Shown here in pieces: positions 36,360-48,300 of a DNA stretch of 64,000 bases. This stretch comes from Paracyclopina nana (lineage: Eukaryota; Arthropoda; Copepoda; Cyclopoida; Cyclopettidae), in NCBI GenBank assembly GCA_019096065.1, contig JAGUCH010000005.1, forward strand, positions 2,356,001 to 2,420,000, given 5' to 3'. The notes below the pieces were generated by a model. That model did not search any database. It was given only the letters and a program-made list of their open reading frames with translations, and was not told the DNA's origin. The number at the start of each line of letters is the position of its first letter. The stretch's first letter is position 1. The translations under genes were made by a program, and so were the position numbers.

Positions 36360-39300
36360 ATGGCTGCCAACACCTTGAGCCATACTATGAAAATATTATT
36401 CAGTCTGCTGGCCTTTTTCATCGGTTTGTCATTTGCACAAGAATGGACGCTTGGCGGGAGGCGAAAATATGCACAAGAGCTTTTACCCACTCAGAGCTGT
36501 TATGTGACTGAGGTAAATTTCATAAACTTTAGTGAACAATTTGCATTATTCCAAATAAGGGGAGGATTTTTTCGCTGCTTTCGCTGGTCACACTAGCTGC
36601 TGTGTGAAGGGTGAAATTGGAAAAAGCAGCAAAAAATCACTTGTTCACACTTTGACCCCAAAATCCGCTTGCTGTTAGCAATACATGCATAAAAAACACC
36701 AACAACTTCTCGTATTTCAACAGTATTATATGTCTTTTTGAGAGGTAAGGGGTGAAAAGCTTGGAAGAAGACAATCAGATGCACAATTATTTATAAGTGG
36801 CAAGAACCTTGGCTTAAAGGCAATTAGAAGCAGATTGACCTCCATATTTAGCAGCCGTACACATGTGGGTGTCTCAAATTATATGCAGAGCCAAACTTTT
36901 GGCAAGTTAGCGATGGTGCAGGCTGCTGCTTTTACAGCAATGGTACACTGAGGGCAATCGTGATGTTTCCAGATAGCAATCTCTTGACTGTTTTGCAGGA
37001 CTTGTGCCACGCTGTCACCAGTCAATTTGTCAATTTATGGACACACATGCACAATAGTTTCAAATCCGCTAGTCAACCCAATTCACTTTAAAAGTTGTAT
37101 TTGCTGTGGACAGACAGGAAACTCAGATAGAACTTTTTTCGTCTCCTCGATGAATTTAAAATGCTCAGTCTTTGCTTGCCCCAGATTCTGTTACTTTTCT
37201 CACAGTGTGTGGATATAAGTGTGTGAGTGGGGGGAGCAAAAAGTTGGACTAGGAGGTTTGGCCTTTGAAAGATCTGACCTTATTTGGAATTGCGCCTGTC
37301 AAATGTCAATTTTGAAACTTTTCATTGATTTTGGCATAGGTTGTGTTGTTAAAACTGCGGGGTGCTCTCAGTAGAAACACCAGATTTTCATGTTTATCTG
37401 GCTGTCTTGATCAGAATTGGGAGTGGTGTCAGAAATACAGTTTTCTTAATTTGTCATCAGTTTCATGTTTTTTCTTCACAACAACAACAGGATTTTCAAG
37501 TTTTCCACTCAACACACAAAACTCTCATTAAAAGCTGATCATCCAGTCAAGGGTGTGCTAATGTTTTGGCACTTTATTTCTCCCATATTTAATGTGCATT
37601 TGTGGCCATTGTTTGCTCAGCTCTTTTTGTTTAAGCCTTTCACAATATTTACTGATTGATGTTTGCTCTGAAGATGTTTGCACTTATGCTAAGCTATGTT
37701 TTACTTCTGAATGGCCCATTTTAAATATGAGTCAAAGTACATGAGCAAAAAGTTTAAAGCCTCAGCCAATATTCAGCATTGAAAAATCACTTTTGAATCA
37801 TCAGCTGATTCTCAGAATTCTTAGATGAAATAGGCAATTTGTAGGCTCACCCAGAATAGCAAATAGAAAGTGGTAATCCATAAAATGCTTTAGCTTTCAT
37901 TATATCCTGAGATAAAAGCAACTCAGGCTTTCTAGAATGCATCCCTTGTACTTTTTGTTAGCCTTCTCAGTTTTTCCAAAGACCTAGTTTGCCTTTGATT
38001 GAGTGCATTTTTTAGAGTTTTCTCAGCTTACTGGGAATTCCTGGTGTCAATCAGAAATGCTACTTCTTGTATTCTTTATCTTTCATCTGAAATGAAACAC
38101 CCAAAACATTTTCAATGCAGAATTCAGTAGGGAATTTTTCGGCTACGCGCATGTGTCCAGCTCCACGAAAAAAGTCACAATTTCTACCAAGAGAGTCCTC
38201 TAAATTGTCACACATTATGATGTCCCATAATATATGGCCGCATGAATAATTATATATAAAGTAACATTCTGTGCTACATCAGGCTACATTGGCCCACACA
38301 TAATGTCACAAAGCATTCTGTCCCATAGCATTTTGTCCCATAGCATAATGTCTCATTACATAATGTCTCATAGCATAATGTCACATAGCATATTGTCTCA
38401 TACCATATTGTCACATAGCAAATTGTCACATAGCATTTTGGCTCATAGCATGATGTCTCATAGCATAATGTCTCATAGCACAATGTCTCATAGCATACTG
38501 TCTCATAGCAAATTGTCACATAGCATTTTGGCTCATAGCATAATGTCTCATAGCATAATGGCACATAGCATAATGTCTCATAGCATAATGTCTCATTGCA
38601 TAATGTCTCATAGCATAATGTCTCATAACAAATTGTCACATAGCATTTTGGCTCATAGCATAATGTCTCATAGCATAATGGCACATAGCATAATGTCTCA
38701 TAGCATTATGTCTCATAGCATAATGTCTCATAGGATAATGTCTCATAGCATAATGGCACATAGCATAATGTCTCATAGCATTATGTCTCATAGCATAATG
38801 TCTCATAGGATAATGTCTCATAGCAATTTGTCACATAGCATTTTGGCTCATAGCATTATGTCTCATAGCATATTGTCGCATAGCAAGTTATAAAAAAGCC
38901 AATTTAATGTAGCAGGGAGCGTGTCGGCCTACGGGTCGACCGCTCGCTGCGCGCGCTCGCCTCGGGCGCGCGGTAGTATAACGAGTAGTATAGTGTGATC
39001 ATCAGTAAAGGAAATAAATTCACCGCATTGACACGTGTTGTCTGCGGCCCAAAGACTGACCTCTGCTAGCCTCCAGGCCCGTCCCCGCTTGACGTAGCCT
39101 AGATACGAGTAGTGGCTTGATAAGTCACAGTAGTATATCTCGACCTACTACAGATGGCGCGGGTCGTTGGACCTGTGATTTCATCACTCCACTACCCATT
39201 AAGTACATCCTGCCGGAAGCTATAAGTGCTAAGTATACACAATAAGTACAAAAGGGATAATAGTGCTGCTCAAATAATATCATGCTCAAGTCAACTGCCA

Positions 39301-42300
39301 GAACATGAACCTACGTGCAAGCCACGAAGTAAAGAGAGATTAATGCTGAGAGCATAAAAGGCAGTTGACTATAAAAAGTAAAATAGTGGTGGCTAAAAAT
39401 GTAAAAATGTGAAGCTCAGACCAGAGCAAAAGGGCAAAGATCACTCTGCAATAGCTGCAGCTGCAAACAATCAAAAAGCTATCAAATAACAATCAAAGGG
39501 ATTGTCCGTGAGAGCCAGCGGCCGAATGGTCAGCCCGGCCAACGCTGGTGCAAATCATTGTAGATCCTAGTTAAGCTAGGGCCGGTCAACTCACGGGCAA
39601 ATTCCAACTGCAGGTGATCAAATAGTAATTGTTATGGGGGGACAATGGCCGAATGGTCGGGGCTGCTAACACCAGTCGCAAATCATTTGGATTTCAGTGA
39701 ATGCTGGAGCCGGAACCCCATGACAATGTACAAATAAAGGGGTGGAGAAGGAGGATAGAAGCTCATGACCGCGTGGTGACCACATGACCGGTAGCGGATC
39801 AACAGCTGCGAGCTATCAGGATTCCACTGAAGCTAAAGCTGGTCACCACGTGCGGGTCACGGTCAAATAAACGATAACGAGAAATGTGACACCAGCGTGG
39901 CATTTTCGGTGGTCAGTAAACAATCAATAAATGTCACGCCACAACCCTCTGCAGCGACCTGCGAGCGCGTTGGCGGATATATAAGACCGCGCTGGTGGGG
40001 AATAGCCATCAGTTCCTTTCGGGCTTTCCCCCAGTTAACAGTAATCACAACTCACTTCATTGTTGAATCGTAGACCACCATGGTAATTATAATAGCACAT
40101 TCTCACAAAAGACCGAAAGCTCACTCTTCTCCCCCACGCATAGGCCCAGCCACCACAAGATATAGCTGCTGCAGTGGCCCTTGAGGTCAACCGCCAAATG
40201 AGAGCCAACGCTGCTGTTCAGCGTCGGCCTCAACAACTCCAACTGCTCCGCGAGACAGACAGCCGCTCCTTCCAGCAATGGCGGATGCACATCGAGTCCC
40301 AATTCGAGGACTCGATAGAGCCTGAAGTCACCAAGAAGATGCTGATCAAGGCATCTATTGTCGGCCTTGCGTTGGAAATGATCAACTCCATCGACAAGAA
40401 GTCGGGCGATAATACGTACACCTACAAGCACTACCTCGACGACCTTGAGAAGGCCTTTGTGGACGAGTCGGCCCAAGAGGCCGCCAGGGTGGCATACGAC
40501 ACCGCCGCGCAGGGTCCCCATGAATCCGTAATGACCTGGGCGGCACGCCTCAAGTCGCTCTACCTGAGGGCTTTCGCCAATGATGCACGCGGTGCGCCAA
40601 GGTCGACAAGGATCCAGAGGTCATTAGGAAGTTCACTATCAATCTGCGGGACCCCCAGACACGCTGGCTGGTAATCGCCAGCAAATATGATACGCTGACG
40701 GAGGCCGCTTCCAATGCATCCTCCAAGGAGTGCCTGGTAGGATTAGCCGGCGGCAAGGCCAACCCCCTGGGGCAAGGGGGCATCATGCAAATCACCCAAG
40801 AGGGCACCCCAGACCAACCCGACGTCGCCAAGATCATCGCCGCTCTAGGTGACAAGGCTAACATGAGATGCTACGGTTGCGGCGGCTACGGCCATCTCAA
40901 GGCTCAATGCACCAACCAACGCCCAAACAGCCAACGAGGGCGAGGAGGATTCCGGGGCCGGGGACGTGGCGGCCGCGGGCGTGGCAATAACAATCCATAC
41001 CACGCCGCCCCGCCGGTCTCGCCCCAAGAATATAATAAATATCGCAACGCGGCCATCGCACATGTGGCCAGTGCCCCCGTGGACGCCTACACCTGGGAGG
41101 CGCCAAAAAACGGAGCCAGCCGGTCCTAAGGGACCGGCCATCAATGGAACCATCCATCACCTCACCAAACACGTTCACATCTGACAAGGCCCGATCATTC
41201 CTCGCCCATATTTCCAACATTAATAAATCATACGTATCTGAAGTTCCAATACGCCTCAACAACGTCAAATCAAGAGCACTCATCGACAGCGGTAATACGT
41301 GGAGGTCGGTCATCTCCTCCACGCTTGCAACCAAATTAGGGTTCACAAAAGCTCAACTTGCGCCCCTGATAGGAGAAACTGTCAACACGGCGGGCCAAAA
41401 TCAATCTCTAGAAATACTCGGCGAGGTACCAAAGCCATTGATGCTTCACATTGGCACCTACCCGCAACCTTTCCTATTTCGACCAGCTGTCATAGCTAAC
41501 CTCACCATGGACGTCAACCTGTCGGGGCCCTTCATGAAGGCCCACGACATCGACCAGCTACATAGTGCCAACTCGCTCCGCATTCGAGGACGAATGATCA
41601 AGTTGGCAGGGGGGACACTTAATGAAAATGACAGTCGCGCAATCAACGTCCATGCCGTCTACATACGGGGTGAAACCACAGTGGGGCCAATGTCTTGTTG
41701 CGCCATTCCCGCAAAAATCCCCACCTGGACCCGATCGCCGCACATCGATGGGATTGTTGAAGGATCAGGGGACTTCATGGAGGCCACTGAGCTGCACCCC
41801 TGGCAGCGAGCCCTCATCCGACCAGATGAAAAGGGCAACTGCGTTGTCGGGGTTATCAACACTACCGCAGAGCCTCTCATTATCCACAACAACACCCGGT
41901 ACGGGCAAGTTGAAGGCTTGAGGCGAGTACCCACCGTGGCCAAGCTAGCAGCTGGAAGCTACGTAGCCAAGCTCGAGGGGGCCCAAACCCGGCCGCAGGG
42001 CCAGTACACGGCCGAGATGGCCCAAATCTTCATTCAAGAATTCGACCTAGAAAACAACGACATCTTGAGCACCCCTCAGCTAAAGGCTCGCACCTTGGCC
42101 CTGCTGCTACAATACCAGGACACCTTCAGCCTCGATGGGTCCTCGGGCCAAACCGACTTGGCCGAGCACCGCATCGATATCATCCCGGGTACTCAGCCCA
42201 TTAACATCCGCCGGCGGCCCATCAACCCGCACTTGCAGAAGTCGCTAGAAGAACAAGTCCAGAAATGGCTCCAGGAAGGCATCATCGTCCCTATTCAGTC

Positions 42301-45300
42301 GCCCTGGTGCGCGCCGCTGGTCCCGGTCACCAAGAAGAATGGGAAGACCCGGTGGTGCGTAGATTACCGCGCACTGAACAAGGTAACCATCGTCGACACG
42401 CATCCCATTGGCGACATTCGGGATAACCTCAATCGGCTGGCGCACTCGCAAGTATTCTCTACCCTGGATACGACGGGAGCCTTTCACCACGTTCCCGTGA
42501 GGGCCGAGGACATCCCGAAGACAGCATTCGCAGCCAATCACTCAACGTACGCATTCGCCTACATGCCGTTCGGCCTCACCAACGCGCCCCGAACGTATGC
42601 GCGCCTCATCCAGCGGGTCTTGGAAGGGATCCCATACGACATTGCCTTGCCATACCTCGACGATGTGCTGATCCACAGCCGCGATGTAGAATCTCACTTC
42701 GGCCACCTGCAACGGGTACTGGACGCCCACCAACGGGCTGGCCTCAAACTGCAACCATCCAAATGCCACCTGTTCCGCCGTCGCATCACGTACCTGGGGC
42801 ACGTCATCACGCCTGAGGGCCTCTCTGTGGTCCCCGAGTACATCGACGTGGTCAAGAAGTGGCCCCTGCCACGGACCCGGCGGCAGCTACGCATCTTCCT
42901 GGGAAAGTGCGGCTATTACCGGTCCTTCATCAAGGATTACCAGAAGGTCGCCAAGGCTTTGACAGACAAACTCAGCCGGGAAGAAGACGTCCCCGATACC
43001 GCCGAGTTCGAACCCTCGCTGGAATACGTTGCCGCTTTTGAGGAGCTCAAGAAGCGGCTGTGCAGGGCGCCCATCCTGGCTTTCCCGATTTTGAGAGCCC
43101 GCAGCCATTCATCCTGGACACCGACTGGAGCAGGGACAACCAGTGCGTGGGGGCCGTCCTGTCGCAAGTACAAGGGGGAAAGGAGCGAGTCATCCTCTTC
43201 GGGGCCAAGAAGCTGACACGGAGCCAGGCTAACTACTCCGCCACCCAAGGGGAACTTCGCTGCCGTCATCATCTGGCTGCGCAAGTGGCGGTATTACCTC
43301 CAATATCGGCCTTTCATCCTCCGCACGGACCATGCCGCTCTGCAATGGATTCGCACCATGGAGGAGCCCCCGTAGCATGCTTGCCCGGTGGTTGGAGACC
43401 ATCAGCCAGTTTGACTTCAAGGTCGTCCACCGGGCCGGAACCAAGCACGCCAACGCCGACGCCCTGAGTCGCGCCGAGCACGTCACCGACACCGAGGGCA
43501 CGGACGTGTCCAATGAGAGCTGCGCGGGCGTCCAAGCGATGATAGCCTCGGCCGAGGCTGCCCTGGACATGGCCAACCCCGCCGAGTGGATCCAGGGGCA
43601 AACAGAGGACGAGGATTTGCAACTGGTGCGGCGACTGATCAGCCAGCAGAGCCGACCGAGCCCTGAGCACAAAGAGGCCGCCTCCCATCGAGGCAAGATC
43701 CTGCTGGGCCTCTTTGACAGCCTCTACCTGGATGATCAAGGCCTCCTTCGGTACAAGAAGGAAGAAGGACAAGGCCGAGAGGCTCGCCACCTGGTCGTGG
43801 TTCCTCGGTCCTCGGAAGAAGGGCTAGTGAGGCACATTCACGAAACCATGGGCCATCAGGGCAGAGACACCACTGTTGACCGGGTCTCCCGCCGGTTCTA
43901 CATGCCTAACGCCACCCGAGTTGCCGCGGAGGTCGTGGCTACCTGCCGCACCTGCCAGAAACATCAGCCGGAGACCGCGGACCAACGACACTCACTACAT
44001 TCTCACCGGGCGGGCTATCCCTGGCAAAGGGTCGCCATCGACTACGTGGGGCCCCTCAAGCCCCCTGTCGACGGACATCAGTACCTCTTCACCGTACGCG
44101 ACCTCTTCAGCCGATGGATCGAGGCTTTCCCATGCGCCTCGGCCAGCGCTGACACCGCCGTGAGGTTCCTGACCTCAGAGATCATCCCGCGATATGGGCT
44201 AATGGAGAACCTCCATTCTGACCGGGGCACCCACTTCACCGCCGCCCTGTTCCAGCAAGTAGCCAAAGCACTAGGTGTCCGGCACTCCACCACGCCGGCC
44301 TACAACCCTAAGTCTAACTGGGTTGAACGGGCCCACCGGGACCTCAACGGCCTCCTGGCCAAACTGGTCTGCGGGCGACCATCCCGCTGGAAGGAAGTAC
44401 TGCCCGTCGCCCTGTTCATCATGCGCACCACCAAATGCCGCATGACCGGCTACGCCCCGTATGAACTGCTATTTGGGCGGCCTGCCACCTCGCAACTGGA
44501 CCTTCTGTTTGGAGACCCCCAACCACTTCTGAGAGAGGCCTCTGAGGCCGGGCAAGTTGCCCAGGCCCTCAAGGCTCGAATCCAGGCAGCCCACGAATGG
44601 GCCCGAAAGAACATGGCCACATCGATCAACCGACAAAGGATGGCCTACCACAAGGACAAAACGACGTATGTCCCGGGGCAACAGGTGTGGCTGTACACGC
44701 CCACCGTGGCCCGCCACATCTCCAAGAAGCTCCAAACCTTTTGGTCAGGCCCCTGGACCATACTTAGGAAGGTCAACGACGTGACCTTCGAGATCTTGCC
44801 TGACCCCTCATGGATTCGAAAGAAGTCCGAGGTCGTCTCGATCGACAGGCTCAAATTGTACCGGGCAACGGCGGAAGATGCCCACGATGGCAATGCCGGC
44901 AACCCGCCGCCAGCCAATGCAGATCTATCCATGCGAGGTGATGAGTTTGCTGAAGATGTTGCGCTCCCTTCCGATGATGAAGGCGACAGTGAGAACAACA
45001 TCGAGCTCCCAACAACCGGCCACGAAACGGTATCAGCACCGTCACCTCGGGAAGCACGGTACCGCAAACGTAGGACCCAGGCGGAAATGCTGCAACAAGA
45101 AACAGCAGATTTCCTGGGGGCCGAAGTTGAAGTTGCCCATGGAGCATCATCTCCTGCAACCAGAACCAGATCACGCTCAGGCCAAAAATCAGATCAACCA
45201 GATCCAGAGCTACCTCCGCTGGCACCAATCAATATGCCGCCATACAGACCCCTGGTAGCACAGCCTACGGTCACGATGCCACAATTCAGGCCACTGCCTG

Positions 45301-48300
45301 AAATGAGCGATTCTGAAAATGATGATTTTGCTACACCAACAAATTCGAGCAGTGCTTCAAGCACAGAATAGTAGAAGAATGAGCAGCACAACGAAAAGAC
45401 GGCCGCAAAATTTTGGGGGCCCCCCTAAGTATACTTTGAAAATTCTGCGGCTTGAAAGAAAGCGCAATTAATAAAGAAATAATAGCAGCACAAACCGGCA
45501 GGTGTACAATAATGAGGCAGCATGTCAACACGTTTCCTTTACTCTCTTTTCCAGAAGCAATGTACTTCACAATACTGATGACGTTCACTCTACTACTCGA
45601 GGTGCCGAGCGCACAACCCCGGCCTCAACCTGCTCTACAGGAAGGAGGAGACGGACCACCTGAAGACCCGGCTGCCACCTTCACGGTGTTTGACTGCGAG
45701 TCACCAAAATCAACCCACGAGCGTCGACTTGAATGACCCGGACGAATGCGATGATATCGGCACCACCTATGAATCGGCTGTCAACATCACCGTGCAGGTG
45801 CTGCAGACTGCAACGACCAAACCCGTCGCCGCCCACCGTTGCCACGTGACCCTGACCCGCGAAGTGACCAGATGCGGATTCGACAGCGTCAGCTACGGGA
45901 CTCAGATCGTTGCTTACCACCAGCCCTATACCGTGTCGCCCCAGGCCTGCCGCAAGGCGGTGGAACGGGCTACCTGATCGTCGAGGGCCAACAGGTGAAT
46001 GTGACCCTCAACGTGCCCGCCAACCTGGCTTACTTCTCTCGAGGGCCTTGACGGAGACCACCGATGCAGGACCATGTCATTCAGCCACAACGGTGTCATG
46101 TATCACCGCTCTTACGAGCAGACCCGGATCGACGCCCTTGTCACCGCTGTCTATGGAAAATTACACACCAGCTCTGGACGAGTGGTGTTCGATAATCACA
46201 TCGTGGCCAATTACCGGGACAAGATCGTCCACGACACGCTCGAAGGCACCATGGTATGGGAAGCTCATGACACCACCTGCATGGAAGAGACCTCTGAGGT
46301 CTATCAAGGGCCCGCTTCACTATACCCGCACCAGAACTCCACCATGTTAGGTCAGGTGGGATCTGCTCCTGATTGCCCGCGAGGAGGAATCCAGGTACGC
46401 AGGATTCGTCCTTAAGGGGGTCCAGTCGACCTGCCAGCGGCGGGTCTTCCGGACTCAGCTGAGGGACTTTGCAGTCGTCCTTCTCCGCCCGGGCGAAGCT
46501 CCCATCGCCGCGTCAACCCACCTGACGGAAGAGGTCCACCACGCTCACGTGCAGACCCAACTGGCTTTCCTGCACGCCGAGCACGCCCTGCATCTCGCCG
46601 ACCGGTTCAAATTCCTGCAGGACCTCATCTGCAAGAATGAGCGGAGCATCCTGCACACCAAGCTGCAGGACATGGCCAGCGGTGGGTCCTCCTACGCCAC
46701 GCTCGACTCCCACGGGCCCGGCCATTTGGTCACCCGGGCTGGGGCGGTTGCCTACATCACCAGCTGCTACCCGATGCAGGCCATGACGCGTGCCTTCCCT
46801 AACTGCACGCAGGAGATCCCCGTGTTGGTCGGGAACCATTCCCGGTTCGCGGATCCCCTCTCCTTCATCTTGGTGGACCGGCCCAGCATCATACCCTGCG
46901 ACGCCATCACGCCTGTGAAGTGGAGGATCCAGGGACACTGGATGTGCGCTACTCCTAGCATCCACTCCTGCACGCCGCCGTCGCAATTGGACCCCACCTC
47001 CGATCGACAACATGGACGCCCCTACGAGATTGGTCGGGGCCTAGGAGGCGGTATCTACTCCGCCCAGCAGCAGGCCGAGCACGCCCTCTACCTGCAGCTG
47101 TACCACGCGCGCGAGGCCGTGGTCACCACTCTGACGTCCAACGTCCTGAGGAACAGCTTCGCACGCGGATCGGGGGCCACCACCCTCTGGTCCGAGGACG
47201 ACATCGACATGATGGTTGACCAGGTGGGCAACGCCCTCATCCCTTTCTTTTCGACCGTGGGAAAATACTGGAGCTACATGACCGGAGGTTTGGTGATCCT
47301 GGGCCTCATCAAGATCATCCTAGGCTCTATCATCCGTATGATTATCCTGTATCGCCGCCGGGGGCTTGGGTGGTGGTTGATGTATGGCCTGTGGCACACT
47401 GCCTTCATGGCTGTCGAACTCCCCTGGCGCATGGTAGCCAACCTGGGTAACGACGGACCCTTGTTCCCTGGCGACGACGATGAGGATGATGGCCACCCGG
47501 ATTTCCGGCGCCGACCCCGCTGGAAGCGAGACCACCGAGAACGAGCGGCCACCGAGCTCAGCGACTTCACCGTGCAAGATGGTTCGGAAACGGGAGAGAA
47601 AGACCCTTTGGATGCCCCGGACAAGTCGACATCGCCCCTCAAGGCTCTCCGCCGGTGGACGCGGCCCGACAAGGAGACCCAAGCATATCAGGACCTCCAG
47701 GCCCAGATCCGTACGATTCACCAGCAATACACGGATCTATACGGGGTCCTGCAGCAGACACTTCCCCAGGCACGCGCGGTTGACGCGAATGGGACCCAGC
47801 CCAGCGCTCCCGCCATGGAGGGTCCCCCTCGGGGCTCCCTGCTAGACCTGACTCAACCCGTCACTGCGAGGACACAGTAACCTTCTAGCGTGGGGTGATG
47901 TAGCAGGGAGCGTGTCGGCCTACGGGTCGACCGCTCGCTGCGCGCGCTCGCCTCGGGCGCGCGGTAGTATAACGAGTAGTATAGTGTGATCATCAGTAAA
48001 GGAAATAAATTCACCGCATTGACACGTGTTGTCTGCGGCCCAAAGACTGACCTCTGCTAGCCTCCAGGCCCGTCCCCGCTTGACGTAGCCTAGATACGAG
48101 TAGTGGCTTGATAAGTCACAGTAGTATATCTCGACCTACTACATTAACTAAGCATGTTAATATGCATATTGTCTCATAGCATGTTGTCACATAGCATTAT
48201 ATCCTATGAGACGATTTGCTATGTGACAAATGCCTATGAGACAATTTGCTATGAGACAATTTGTTATGTGACGATTTGCTATGAGTCAATATGCTATGTG

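Larger units (their letters stand above)
38908..48143 (+). mobile_element. Ty3/gypsy-type LTR retrotransposon with env-like gene
   Basis: A 9,236-bp element flanked by TTAA (38904-38907 and 48144-48147), a 4-bp target duplication normal for this order. Order LTR, leader with structured modules, gag, protease-RT-RNase H-integrase, env-like gene, LTR is that of gypsy-type elements with an envelope. The two LTRs are identical, so insertion is recent. All three coding regions carry frame breaks. It has inserted into the 15-bp array of the DNA transposon. Confidence 0.93.

Noticed and set aside
38303-38893. Long open frames on both strands (SHSIM / CYETL repeats), also at 48154-48862
   Set aside because: They arise because the 15-bp tandem unit is a multiple of three and lacks stops; there is no gene structure.
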